Position numbers and translations under genes: made by a program
Assembly (NCBI GenBank): GCA_016214985.1
Contig: JACRMM010000054.1
Location: 1-50,421, forward strand
Source: Deltaproteobacteria bacterium
Lineage (GTDB): Bacteria > Desulfobacterota > Deferrisomatia > Deferrisomatales > JACRMM01
Reading direction: 5' to 3'
DNA: 50,421 nucleotides
Notes under the pieces: model-generated
What the model was told of the DNA's origin: nothing
What the model saw: only the letters and a program-made list of their open reading frames with translations
Databases searched by the model: none
Shown: positions 17,203 through 25,410 of the stretch, one piece after another
Layout: each line of letters opens with the position of its first letter
Position numbering within the stretch: the stretch's first letter is position 1

Positions 17203-17904
17203 ATGAAGAAGGCGGTCCTGTTCGACCTCGGCAACACGCTGGCCGAGTACTACGAGAGCTGCGCCTACCCGGAGCTCCTCCCCCTCTGCATCGGGAAGGC
17301 GCGGGCTCTTGTCGAGGGCCTGGGCCTTCCCCCGGTTCCCGAAGACACCCTCTGGCGGACCGTCCACGAGGAGAATGTGGAAGCCCCCGACCACTGCGTC
17401 CGGCCCCTCGAGGGGCGCCTTCTCCGCATCTTCCACCTCGACCCGCCAAGCCTCTCTCCCGAGACCGTGACTGCTCTGTGCCGGGCGTTCATGGCGCCGA
17501 TCTTTGCCCTGGGGCGCTGCTACGAGGATACTCGCCCCACGCTCCGGGATTTGCGAGCCAGGGGAGTCAAGGTGGCGGTCGTGTCCAACGCGCCCTGGGG
17601 CTGCCCCGCCGGGCTCTGCCACGAGGAGGCGGAGCGCCTGGGCGTCGAGCCGCTCGTCGACGCGGTCGTCTTCTGTTCGGACGTCGGGTGGCGCAAGCCC
17701 TCTGAACGAATCTTCACGTTCACGCTGGAGCGGCTCGGGGTCGAGGCGGCCGACAGCCTGTTCGTCGGGGATCATCCGGAGTGGGACCTGGCCGGGCCCC
17801 GGGCCCTCGGCATCGAAGCGGCACTGCTCGACCGCAACGGGGTGAGGTCAGCCCCGGGGGAGACGCCGATCCGGACTCTGCGCGAGCTCTGGGGCCGCTG
17901 GTAA
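17203..17904 (+). CDS. HAD-superfamily hydrolase
   Basis: 233 residues. Motif I is FDLGNTLAEY with nucleophile Asp8; the usual second Asp is Gly, a variant common in this branch. Motif II is VVSNAPWG, motif III is WRKPSERIF with Lys, and motif IV is FVGDHPEWDL. The cap is a helical C1 type between motifs I and II (about 20-110). It probably hydrolyses a small phosphorylated metabolite. It lies 70 bp downstream of the W/Mo enzyme on the same strand and is probably co-transcribed. In a cluster that also carries a dikinase, a phosphatase acting on the phosphorylated intermediate is conceivable, but that is inference. An AAGGAG ribosome site precedes ATG 17203. Confidence 0.88.
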   Translation: MKKAVLFDLGNTLAEYYESCAYPELLPLCIGKARALVEGLGLPPVPEDTLWRTVHEENVEAPDHCVRPLEGRLLRIFHLDPPSLSPETVTALCRAFMAPIFALGRCYEDTRPTLRDLRARGVKVAVVSNAPWGCPAGLCHEEAERLGVEPLVDAVVFCSDVGWRKPSERIFTFTLERLGVEAADSLFVGDHPEWDLAGPRALGIEAALLDRNGVRSAPGETPIRTLRELWGRW

Positions 17905-17952
17905 GCCTCGGACGCTCCCGGAGCACGGGGGTCTCGCAGGGCGGTCCTCGGC

Positions 17953-18870
17953 CTACGGGCCGTAATCGAAGTTACCGCCGAAATGCTTCTTCATCACTCC
18001 CAGGAACGCCGAGCGCGCGGGGGACGGCTCCTCCTCTCGCCGAACCACCACGTCGATCCCGAGCCGCAGGTCTCCCCCCTTCCAGTTCAGGACCTCCAGC
18101 TTGTGCTGCGCCACTTCCTCCTCGACGTTGGGGGAGAACATGAGCGCCACGCCGCCGCGGCGCTCGATCAGCTGCTTGAGGTAGGCGATGTTGTCCACCT
18201 CGGCGGAGATGTTCGGCGTCAGGCCTCGCCGCTGGAACTCCTCCAAGATGAGCTTTCTCGCGACGGAGCCTTCGCCGTGGAGGATCAGCGGGCACCCGTC
18301 GAGATCGCTCCAGGTGACCTCGGCGCGTTCGACGAGAGGGCTGGTGCGGGCGGCCACGAGCATCATGGGCTCCGGGTGCCGGAGAGGGAAGGCCTCCAGG
18401 TCCTTGGCGGGCTCTTCGAGCGCGGCGACGAAGCACAGGTCGTGCTGGAAGTCGCGGAGCTCCTCGAGGAGCTTCAGCGACAACCCCTCCCGAACGACGA
18501 CCCGAACCGACGGGTAGAGCTCGCCGAAGACGTTGATGACCGGTGACACGTAGACGGCGAGGGCGCCCGCGAGGCCGATGCGAAGCGTGCGCGCGCGCCC
18601 GTGCTGCGTGAGGAGGTCCTCGGCCCGCAGGGCCGCGCGGTAGATCTCCTCCGCGTGGGACAGGAGCCGCTCGCCCTCGGCGGTCAGGTGGACCTTCTTT
18701 TTCTTCACGTGAATCAGCTTGATGCCGTACGTCTCCTCCAGGGCCCGGATCTGCATCGTCACGGCCGGCTGGCTGATGGACAGCATGTCGGCCGCGGCGG
18801 TGAAGCTCCTCTCGGTGGCCACGACGCGGAACGTCAAGAGCTGATCGAGGTGAATCCGAGGAAACCGCAT
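17953..18870 (-). CDS. LysR-family regulator (second of a tandem pair)
   Basis: 305 residues with the LysR winged helix at 1-65 (LDQLLTFRVVATERSFTAAADMLSISQPAVTMQIRALEE) and a periplasmic-binding-like effector domain from about 90 on (LRIGLAGALAVYVSPVINVFGELYPSVRV). ATG 18870 lies 4 bp after the stop of the other LysR gene, so the two are co-transcribed. An in-frame upstream ATG at 18969 only reads the shadow of that gene. It converges on the HAD gene. It probably responds to a substrate or intermediate of the neighbouring catabolic genes. Confidence 0.93.
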   Translation of the reverse strand: MRFPRIHLDQLLTFRVVATERSFTAAADMLSISQPAVTMQIRALEETYGIKLIHVKKKKVHLTAEGERLLSHAEEIYRAALRAEDLLTQHGRARTLRIGLAGALAVYVSPVINVFGELYPSVRVVVREGLSLKLLEELRDFQHDLCFVAALEEPAKDLEAFPLRHPEPMMLVAARTSPLVERAEVTWSDLDGCPLILHGEGSVARKLILEEFQRRGLTPNISAEVDNIAYLKQLIERRGGVALMFSPNVEEEVAQHKLEVLNWKGGDLRLGIDVVVRREEEPSPARSAFLGVMKKHFGGNFDYGP

Positions 18871-18874
18871 CGGC

Positions 18875-19798
18875 TCAGGGTTCCGCGGGCCGAGCCGGCC
18901 CCAAGAGGAACTCCAGGAACGACCGAGCGGCCACCGGCCGGTACCCCTCCCGGGGGAGCAGCAGGTCAATGTGGATGACGAACCCCTCGGAATCGAGGGG
19001 GACGGCCGCCAGCGAGCCGTCCTGAAGCTCTTCTTCGATGCTCATCAACCCCAGGATCCCGATCCCGGCTCCCCGACGGATGAGCTCCTTGGCGAAGTCG
19101 ACGTTTCCCGCCTCGAGGAGGATGTTCGGGCGGATCCCCATCTGCTCGAACCGCTCGAGCACCAGGCGGCGCACGCCGGAGCCTTTCTCCCGAAGCAGCA
19201 GCGGCTCGTCTCGGATATCCGCCAGGGTGACGCTCTTCGCGCCGGCGAGGCGGTGCGCCGGGGCGACCACCACGACCAGGCGGTCCGACTCACGACCCGG
19301 AAAGGGGAGCGGCTCGATCCCGACGTCATAGGGCACGCGTCCCACCACCGCGAGATCGTTGTGGCCGTGGAGCACGCTTGCTGCCATCTCCTGGGAGCTT
19401 CCCTCGTCGAGCTGGATCCGGATCTTGGGAAAGGCCTCGTGGAAGCGCAGCATGTAGGGGGGCATGAGGTAGCGCGCGAAGGTCTTCGTCGTTCCCACCC
19501 GAAGCACGCCGTGGGGGTTGTGCTTGAGGTTTGAAACGGCCTGTTCGGCCTCCGAGGCGAGTCGCATGATCTGTTCGGTGTAGGAGTACAGGATCTGTCC
19601 GGCCTCCGTCAGTGACAATCCGTGCCGGTCCCTCACGAACAGCCGCGTCTCGCAGTGCTGCTCGAGGCCCTCCACCTGCTTCGTGACCGCCGGCTGCGTG
19701 ATGAAGAGCTCCTTTGCGGCCTGTGTGAAGCTCAGGTGTCGGGCGACGAAGTAGAAGACCTTGATCTGCTTGAGGTTCAGGTCGACGCGCACGCTCAC
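18875..19798 (-). CDS. LysR-family regulator (first of a tandem pair)
   Basis: 307 residues: helix-turn-helix at about 8-67 (IKVFYFVARHLSFTQAAKELFITQPAVTKQVEGLEQ) and a CysB/CbbR-type effector domain (GVLRVGTTKTFARYLMPPYMLRFHEAFPKIRI). It is divergent from the UPF0261/dikinase genes, the classical LysR layout, with LysR boxes at 19802-19816 and 19835-19857 between. The first box abuts its own start codon, which suggests autorepression. It differs clearly in sequence from its co-transcribed neighbour, so the pair is not a recent duplicate. Confidence 0.94.
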   Translation of the reverse strand: MSVRVDLNLKQIKVFYFVARHLSFTQAAKELFITQPAVTKQVEGLEQHCETRLFVRDRHGLSLTEAGQILYSYTEQIMRLASEAEQAVSNLKHNPHGVLRVGTTKTFARYLMPPYMLRFHEAFPKIRIQLDEGSSQEMAASVLHGHNDLAVVGRVPYDVGIEPLPFPGRESDRLVVVVAPAHRLAGAKSVTLADIRDEPLLLREKGSGVRRLVLERFEQMGIRPNILLEAGNVDFAKELIRRGAGIGILGLMSIEEELQDGSLAAVPLDSEGFVIHIDLLLPREGYRPVAARSFLEFLLGPARPAEP

Positions 19799-19801
19799 CC
19801 C

Positions 19802-19816
19802 ATAAGCGAGGGTTAT
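19802..19816. promoter_or_regulatory. Candidate LysR box next to the LysR start
   Basis: ATAAGCGAGGGTTAT carries the T-N11-A spacing of LysR sites with ATAA/TTAT arms. It lies 3 bp upstream of the divergent LysR start codon, where binding would block its transcription or translation. Confidence 0.4.
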
Positions 19817-19834
19817 TGGAGATCAGTGAAATTG

Positions 19835-19857
19835 CCAAATCACCAAACGTGATTTGG
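19835..19857. promoter_or_regulatory. LysR box (9-bp perfect inverted repeat)
   Basis: CCAAATCAC and GTGATTTGG form a perfect dyad around CAAAC. Inside it is ATC-N9-GAT, which also satisfies T-N11-A, the classical LysR recognition pattern. It lies 37 bp before the LysR start and 193 bp before the UPF0261 start. A further TCAAAC/GTTTGA dyad sits at 19978-19998, closer to the plus-strand operon. Confidence 0.7.
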
Positions 19858-20049
19858 TGAAAGGCTCTGGGCGCGGTTTCCGAAGGAAAATCCTAATATC
19901 AACGGGACTATACAGCAGAATTGACCGCCATTGTACAACCAAATGTCATGGAGCCATGAACTTAAGTGAGTTGCCGGTCAAACGAAGTTTTGGTTTGATT
20001 GGCTCGTCACCCCGTGCCACCCTGAGGTCCTGTCGGGCGAGGTCGATCC

Positions 20050-21408
20050 ATGGCGAAGCGCATCGCGATTCTGGGTTCCTTCGATACCAAGGGCGCCGAG
20101 CTCGGTTTCCTGCGAGACCGGATCCACGGGCTCGAGTGCCTCACCCTGTGCATCGATGCCTCCCTCGGCGCCGACCCGACCATCCCCACCGACATCTCCT
20201 CCGCCGAGGTGGCAACGGCCGCGGGAGCCGACATCCGGGAGATCCGCAAGTCCAGGGACACGCGCGCGGTCACCGAGACCATGATCCGGGGCGCTTCCGC
20301 CGTGGTCCGGCGGCTCTTCGACGCCGGACGCCTCGACGGGATCATCTCCATCGGGGGCGCGAGCAACACCGGGCTGGCGACCACGGTGATGGGCGTCCTG
20401 CCCTTCGGCGTGCCGAAGGTCATGGTGTCCAGTATGGCCGCCGTGCCGGCATACGCAGGAAGCTACTTCGGAACCAAGGATATCACGATGATCCACTCGG
20501 TCGTGGACATCGCTGGCCTGAACCCGCTCTTGGCCTCGGTCCTGTCGCGGGCGGCCGGAGCCGTGTGCGGCATGGTGGGCGCGTCGTCCGGAGACCTGGA
20601 CCTTTTCTCCGCGGACCGCTCACGGCCCCGAGTGGCACTGACGGAGTTCAAGTTCTCGGAGACCTGCTGCCGCCACGCCGCCGGCCTCCTGGCTGCGGCG
20701 GGGGTCGAGGTGGTCCCGTTCCACGCCCAGGGGATCGGGGACCGGGCCATGGAAGGGCTGATCCAGCAAGGCCTCATCGACGGCGTCCTCGACGTGGTGC
20801 CGGCGGGCTTGGCGGAAGAGGTCCTGGGAGGCAACCGCGGCGCCGGCCCCGATCGGCTGGAGGCGGCAGGACGCGCCGGCATCCCGCAGGTGGTGACGCC
20901 CTGCGGGTTCGACATGCTCAGCTGCGGTCCCGTGGAGCGCGGAGACCGGGAAGACCCCCTCTGGGTGACGCGGCAGCTCTTGAAGCGGAAGCGCTTCGTC
21001 CCGGACGCCCAGCGGGTTCAGGTGAGGACGACCGCCGAGGAGCTGGTCCAGATCGCGGACCTCGTCGCCGCAAAGCTCAACCGGGGCCGCGGCGCTACGT
21101 GCGTCCTGATCCCGACCCGGGGCTGGTCGTCCCTGAGCGAGGAGGGGATGCCCCTGTGCGACTTCGACGCCGATGCGGCGTTCACCCGGTGCCTGAAGGA
21201 CCGGCTCGACGGTGGGGTGGACCTGCGCGAGCTCGACCTCGCGCTCAACACGGTGGAGTTCGCCGAGATCGCGGTCGCCGAGCTGCTCCGGATGCTCGGC
21301 GCCCGGGACCACACCACCCCAGACGCCGCGAGCCCGGCGGTGAGCGCCTGCCCGCCGGAGTCCCTACCCAACCGCTTTGCCGGTCGAGACGACCGGTCCC
21401 TCTTGTGA
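20050..21408 (+). CDS. Tm-1-like ATP-binding / UPF0261 protein
   Basis: 452 residues. The N-terminal domain begins RIAILGSFDTKGAELGFLRDRI, the hallmark of UPF0261/Tm-1-like proteins, with a Gly-rich ISIGGASNT loop near 100 and a VVPAGLAEEVLGG block in the C-terminal half. A plant relative, tomato Tm-1, binds a viral replicase; the bacterial role is unknown. The first gene of the plus-strand cluster, it sits 28 bp upstream of the dikinase large subunit and is controlled from the LysR-box region. Its place here suggests a metabolic role, perhaps hydrolase-like handling of a phosphorylated compound, but nothing in the sequence proves that. The last 35 residues are low-complexity. Confidence 0.85.
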   Translation: MAKRIAILGSFDTKGAELGFLRDRIHGLECLTLCIDASLGADPTIPTDISSAEVATAAGADIREIRKSRDTRAVTETMIRGASAVVRRLFDAGRLDGIISIGGASNTGLATTVMGVLPFGVPKVMVSSMAAVPAYAGSYFGTKDITMIHSVVDIAGLNPLLASVLSRAAGAVCGMVGASSGDLDLFSADRSRPRVALTEFKFSETCCRHAAGLLAAAGVEVVPFHAQGIGDRAMEGLIQQGLIDGVLDVVPAGLAEEVLGGNRGAGPDRLEAAGRAGIPQVVTPCGFDMLSCGPVERGDREDPLWVTRQLLKRKRFVPDAQRVQVRTTAEELVQIADLVAAKLNRGRGATCVLIPTRGWSSLSEEGMPLCDFDADAAFTRCLKDRLDGGVDLRELDLALNTVEFAEIAVAELLRMLGARDHTTPDAASPAVSACPPESLPNRFAGRDDRSLL

Positions 21409-21436
21409 ACCCCACCCGCACCCAAGGAGGCCACCG

Positions 21437-23119
21437 ATGAAGGTGTACGACGTAGTTCCCGGCTTCGAGTTCGACGAGAAGGCCGACCTCGAGCAGTCCC
21501 CCGCCTGGTTCCTCGACGGAACGCACTCGGTGCCCCCGTGGACGCCGATGTTCGGCTGGTTCTGGATCAACTTCTGCCGCCACGGCATGCAGTACGGTGC
21601 CGAGAAGCTCTCTCTGCCCACGGTCAAGGGGTGGGACTGGCGCTTCCACCGGGGCGGCGGCTACCTCACCCTGCTCCTCGTAAAGAGCGAAGAAGAGAAG
21701 CTCGAGCGCGAGAAGCGGTTCCGCGAGGCGATCCGACCATTCGTCACCGACTACGACGGACTGTGGAGGGGATTCGTCGTCGAGATGCTGGGCCGTTACG
21801 AGGACCTGAAGAAGCTCGACGTAGCCACGGCCACGAGCATCGAGCTCCTCGACAACTTCGAGCAGACCATCAACGTCTGCCGCCGCATGTGGGAAGTCCA
21901 CATGTACATGATGTACGGCACCTACACGGCCTACATCCTGTTCGAGAACATGTGCCGCGAGCTCGTGGGGATCGACGACACGAACCCGCTCTTCCACAAG
22001 CTCATCACCGGTTTCGACAACAAGGTCCTCCAAGTGGACAAGCGGATCTGGGAGTTCTCCAGGGAAGCCGACGAGATGGGGCTCGCGACCCTGTTCCTGC
22101 AGAGCGAGCCCAAGGACATCGCCTCCAAGCTCGAGGCCGACCCGAAGGGCCGGGAGTTCATGGTGGCCTTCCGTGAGTTCCTGAACGAGGACGGCTGGCG
22201 CATGCAGCGCATGTCGGAGATGAACCTGCCTACCTGGATCGAAGATCCGGCGCCGGCGCTCATGAGCGTCAAGCAGTTCCTGGTCAAGGGCGGGGACTTC
22301 AACCTCGACCACGAGCGCGCCAAGCTGACCAAGGAGCGCGCGGAAGCCGAAGAACAGGTGCTCTCGAAGATCGGAGCGGAGCAGAAACCCTGGTTCACGA
22401 CGCTCATGCGGCTCGCGCAGAAGTCGGGCGTGTTCAGCGAGGAGCACGACCATTACCTGGACCTCTACGCCCACGCCATGATGCGCCGCTCGGCCCTCGG
22501 CATGGGCCGGCGCTTCGCCCAGTGCGGCACCATCGCCGACGCCGAGGACATCTTCTTCCTCATGCCCGACGAGGTGCGCAAGGCCGGGCTGACGCCGGAC
22601 CAGTTCAACCTCCGTGCCGTCGTGGACCGCCGTCGGGCCGAGTGGCAGGAGTGGTGCAAGACGCCGAACCCGCCGGTGATCCTCAAGGACGGCTTCGACA
22701 TGGACCAGGCCATGGGCGTCCTGGTCCGGTCCAACGACCCCATCGCGCTGAAGGTCGTCGTGGGCTCCATGCCGGTCGCGAGGCCCGAGCTCAAGGCCGA
22801 CCTCCAGGGGATCTGCGGCTCGCCGGGCGTCGCGGAGGGGATCGCCCGGGTGATCCTCACCGAGGACCAACTCTCGGAGGTGCAGCCGGGCGACATCCTG
22901 GTCGCGGCGACGACCTCGCCGAGCTGGACGCCGGTGTTCTCCTTCATCGGAGGGGTCGTGGTGGACCGCGGGGCGTCCCTCTCCCACGCGGCGATCGTCG
23001 GCCGCGAGTACGGCATCCCGGTGCTGATGAACGTGTTCGTCGGAACGCAGAAGATCAAGACCGGCGACAGGATCCGCGTGGACGCCAACATGGGCGCCCT
23101 CTACATCCTCAACAAGTGA
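21437..23119 (+). CDS. Dikinase swivelling subunit, phenylphosphate-synthase PpsA-like
   Basis: 560 residues. The C-terminal 90 residues are the mobile phosphohistidine domain of PEP-utilising enzymes: SWTPVFSFIGGVVVDRG, then SLSHAAIVGREYGIP with phospho-acceptor His517. The N-terminal 450 residues are rich in Trp, Phe, Tyr and Met, with PPWTPMFGWFWINF near the start, as in alpha subunits of phenylphosphate synthase (Thauera PpsA, about 70 kDa). With the next gene it forms a split pyruvate,water-dikinase-like enzyme that uses ATP to phosphorylate an organic acceptor, in Thauera phenol. An ideal AAGGAGG precedes ATG 21437. The acceptor here is unknown, since phenylphosphate carboxylase genes are missing from the window. 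Confidence 0.85.
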   Translation: MKVYDVVPGFEFDEKADLEQSPAWFLDGTHSVPPWTPMFGWFWINFCRHGMQYGAEKLSLPTVKGWDWRFHRGGGYLTLLLVKSEEEKLEREKRFREAIRPFVTDYDGLWRGFVVEMLGRYEDLKKLDVATATSIELLDNFEQTINVCRRMWEVHMYMMYGTYTAYILFENMCRELVGIDDTNPLFHKLITGFDNKVLQVDKRIWEFSREADEMGLATLFLQSEPKDIASKLEADPKGREFMVAFREFLNEDGWRMQRMSEMNLPTWIEDPAPALMSVKQFLVKGGDFNLDHERAKLTKERAEAEEQVLSKIGAEQKPWFTTLMRLAQKSGVFSEEHDHYLDLYAHAMMRRSALGMGRRFAQCGTIADAEDIFFLMPDEVRKAGLTPDQFNLRAVVDRRRAEWQEWCKTPNPPVILKDGFDMDQAMGVLVRSNDPIALKVVVGSMPVARPELKADLQGICGSPGVAEGIARVILTEDQLSEVQPGDILVAATTSPSWTPVFSFIGGVVVDRGASLSHAAIVGREYGIPVLMNVFVGTQKIKTGDRIRVDANMGALYILNK

Positions 23120-23241
23120 ACGGGCCGGTGCTCCCCCTCTCCCTCGCGCCGACCGGCGGGAGGGAAGGGGGGGCGCTGCAGACGAGGGGCCTCACCCGCC
23201 GCGGGGGCGGTCGGCGGTGGGGGGCGCAGGAGATGGAGACC

Positions 23242-24273
23242 ATGGCAGACAAGTGGATCTACTGGCTCGAAGAGCTCAACCAGGGGCACAACGACCTCGT
23301 CGGCAAGAAGTGCGCGAATCTCGGCGAGATGACCAAGCTCGGCATGAAGATCCCGCCCGGCTTCGCCATCACGGTGGACGGCTACCAGAAGTTCATGGAG
23401 CTGACGGGGCTCCGGGACAAGATCCAGGCCTACTTCACGACCCTCGGCCCGGAGTTGCGGCACAGTGTCGCGAAGCAGATGCAGGCAGGCCGGACGACCC
23501 AGCAGATGATCCGCGAGACGCCGGTCCCCGAGGCGATCGCCGAGGAGATTGCGCGCAACTACCGCGTCCTCTGCGAGCGCTGCGGCCGGCCGGACCTCTC
23601 GGTGGCCGTGCGCTCGAGCGGGGCGGTCAGCATGCCGGGCCAGATGGAGACGTACCTCAACGTCCAGGGTGAGCAGGACGTCATCCGGCGGGTCGTGGAG
23701 GTCTGGGAAAGCACCTTCACCACACGGGCCATCGCCTTCCGCCTCGAGAAGGGTATGCCCGTGGACCAGGCGCCCATTGGCGTGGCGGTGATCAAGATGG
23801 TCAACGCCAGGAGCGCCGGCGTCGTGCTCACGGTGATCCCCACCACCGCCGACGTGGATCGGGTGGTCATCGAGGGCAACTGGGGGTTGGGCGAAAGCGT
23901 CGTGAGCGGCGACATCACCCCCGACAACTTCATCGTCGAGAAGGCGAGCCGCGCCATCGAGAAGAAGATCGCGCACAAGAACAAGTGGGTGGTCTTCAAC
24001 GGCCGGGGGACGATGAAGGGCGAAGTTCCGCTCGAACTGCGGGACCTCCCGTGTCTCGAGGACCCCGAGATCCTGGAGATTGTTCGGATCGCGCAGAACG
24101 TAGAGGGACACTTTGGGGTTCCCCAGGACATGGAGTGGGTCATCGACAAGGACCTGCCGTTCCCGAACAACGTGTTCTGGGTCCAGGCCCGGGCGGCGAA
24201 GTTCACGCCCAAGAAGAAGGACGCCGACGTCGACTACCTGGTCGATCAGATGGCGAGGCTCTTCAAGTTGTGA
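23242..24273 (+). CDS. Dikinase ATP-grasp subunit, phenylphosphate-synthase PpsB-like
   Basis: 343 residues matching only the N-terminal ATP-binding half of PEP synthase: KKCANLGEMTKLGMKIPPGFAIT, SVAVRSSGAVSMPGQMETYLNV, VIEGNWGLGESVVSGDITPDNF and FWVQAR at the end. Length agrees with PpsB of phenylphosphate synthase (about 40 kDa). It would transfer the beta-phosphoryl of ATP to His517 of the large subunit. I chose ATG 23242 because AGGAG precedes it at good spacing; ATG 23233 is an alternative. A long upstream in-frame reading is a shadow of the large-subunit gene. The regulatory CBS subunit PpsC of Thauera is not found here. Confidence 0.85.
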   Translation: MADKWIYWLEELNQGHNDLVGKKCANLGEMTKLGMKIPPGFAITVDGYQKFMELTGLRDKIQAYFTTLGPELRHSVAKQMQAGRTTQQMIRETPVPEAIAEEIARNYRVLCERCGRPDLSVAVRSSGAVSMPGQMETYLNVQGEQDVIRRVVEVWESTFTTRAIAFRLEKGMPVDQAPIGVAVIKMVNARSAGVVLTVIPTTADVDRVVIEGNWGLGESVVSGDITPDNFIVEKASRAIEKKIAHKNKWVVFNGRGTMKGEVPLELRDLPCLEDPEILEIVRIAQNVEGHFGVPQDMEWVIDKDLPFPNNVFWVQARAAKFTPKKKDADVDYLVDQMARLFKL

Positions 24274-24298
24274 GCATCGGCTCTCAAAGGAGCAGGCC

Positions 24299-24619
24299 AT
24301 GTATCTGCGACTCACGTTCTTCAAGACCAGGCCCGATTCCATGAATTCCCTGAGGGATCTTTACAACGGCGAGGTGATCCCGGCCCACAAGGGGCACAAG
24401 GGCAACCGCTTCGTGCACCTCCTCGAGCGACTCGACCGGCCCAACGAGGGGATCTCGGTGACGGCCTGGGACACGAAGGCCGACCTCGACGCCTACGAGA
24501 AGAGCGGCGACTACGAGCGGATCCTGGGCCGGTTCACGACGTACTTCGCGGAACCCCCGCGGCTCGAGGCCTACGAGGTCACGGCCAGTTCCGAACCGAT
24601 TCTCCTGAGGATCTTCTAG
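24299..24619 (+). CDS. Small dimeric alpha/beta-barrel protein (ABM/NIPSNAP-like)
   Basis: 106 residues with the rhythm of a ferredoxin-like dimeric barrel: strand YLRLTFFKT, helix SMNSLRDLYNGEVIPAHKGH, strand RFVHLLERL, ISVTAWDTKADLDAYEKSGDY, and a final strand with EAYEVTA. Such proteins can be monooxygenases, isomerases or simple ligand binders; no catalytic residue can be assigned. AAAGGAGC precedes the ATG, 25 bp after the dikinase small subunit, so it is in the operon. It is probably a small auxiliary of the phosphorylation step. It is a distant cousin of the duplicated protein encoded next. Confidence 0.7.
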   Translation: MYLRLTFFKTRPDSMNSLRDLYNGEVIPAHKGHKGNRFVHLLERLDRPNEGISVTAWDTKADLDAYEKSGDYERILGRFTTYFAEPPRLEAYEVTASSEPILLRIF

Positions 24620-24729
24620 CGCTTTGTTCGTCGTGGTGACCGGGCGACCCGTGGTAGGCTCGTCGTCGTATACGTCGGAAGGCCTGCGGCACAGTAGCTC
24701 GTGACACTATGCGAACGAAGGAGGAGAAG

Positions 24730-25389
24730 ATGACTGTGCTATTCACTCAGCATTGGGATGTGGAGCCGGGTAAGCAGAATGCCTATTCGGACTTCGTCAT
24801 GACTCAGTACAACCCGACATTGGAGAGGCTCGGCATCCATCTGGTTGGAGGGTACTACGTGGCCGTAGGTATGGGGCCAAGGATCATTGCTGTTGGATTG
24901 ACGAAGGACCTGCAACAGCTCGATCATGCCTTGTCTACCGATGAATATCAAGACGTCACGAATCGTCTCATGGGGTATGTTACCAAGTACCACAGCAAGA
25001 TTCTAGCTCCGACGGGCCGCGTTCCTATGGGCGATTACAAGATCCAAACCGGGATCTGGAAGTTCAATCAGTACTGGAACATTATTCCAGGCATGGAGGA
25101 GGAGTACACGCGGTTCGTCGTGGAGGACCACCTGCCGACCATGGAGAGGCTGGGCGTACCGGTCGTGGCCGGTTGGCGAGTGGTCGTCGGGACGGGGCCC
25201 TACATCGTCTCGGAGTCGTCGGCGCGCAGCATCGTGGACATCGCCCGGGCCATCGACACCGACGACTTTCGCCGGGTGGTGCGGAAGCTCAAGACGACGT
25301 ACGTGACGGACTACCACAGCCGCATCCTCGCGCCAACGGGCCGGATCGACATCCCTTACTTCATGCAGGAAATGATGAAGGGATTCTGA
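24730..25389 (+). CDS. Two-domain dimeric-barrel protein with internal duplication
   Basis: 219 residues made of two similar halves. Half 1 (about 1-100) has FTQHWDVEPGKQNAYSDFV, PTLERLGIHLVGGYYVAVGMGP and YHSKILAPTGR. Half 2 (about 110-215) has FNQYWNIIPGMEEEYTRFV, PTMERLGVPVVAGWRVVVGTGP and YHSRILAPTGR. The DNA of half 1 is distinctly AT-richer than half 2, so the two halves have different base-composition histories. The fold is probably an intramolecular alpha/beta barrel of the ABM/NIPSNAP class. ATG 24730 is preceded by GAAGGAGGA; an upstream in-frame ATG lies at 24709. The substrate is unknown, and the conserved YH and TGR residues in both halves may line a pocket. Confidence 0.75.
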   Translation: MTVLFTQHWDVEPGKQNAYSDFVMTQYNPTLERLGIHLVGGYYVAVGMGPRIIAVGLTKDLQQLDHALSTDEYQDVTNRLMGYVTKYHSKILAPTGRVPMGDYKIQTGIWKFNQYWNIIPGMEEEYTRFVVEDHLPTMERLGVPVVAGWRVVVGTGPYIVSESSARSIVDIARAIDTDDFRRVVRKLKTTYVTDYHSRILAPTGRIDIPYFMQEMMKGF

Positions 25390-25410
25390 GGGGCGGACGG
25401 GGCGAGCGCG

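Noticed and set aside
14799..17237. An 812-codon minus-strand frame opposite the W/Mo enzyme
   Set aside because: Shadow of a strongly conserved plus-strand enzyme; no recognisable domain.
21437..24273. Ordinary PEP synthase split by a frameshift
   Set aside because: Each part has its own ribosome site and start, the large subunit carries a long specific N-terminal region, and the PEP/pyruvate-binding domain of PEP synthase is absent.
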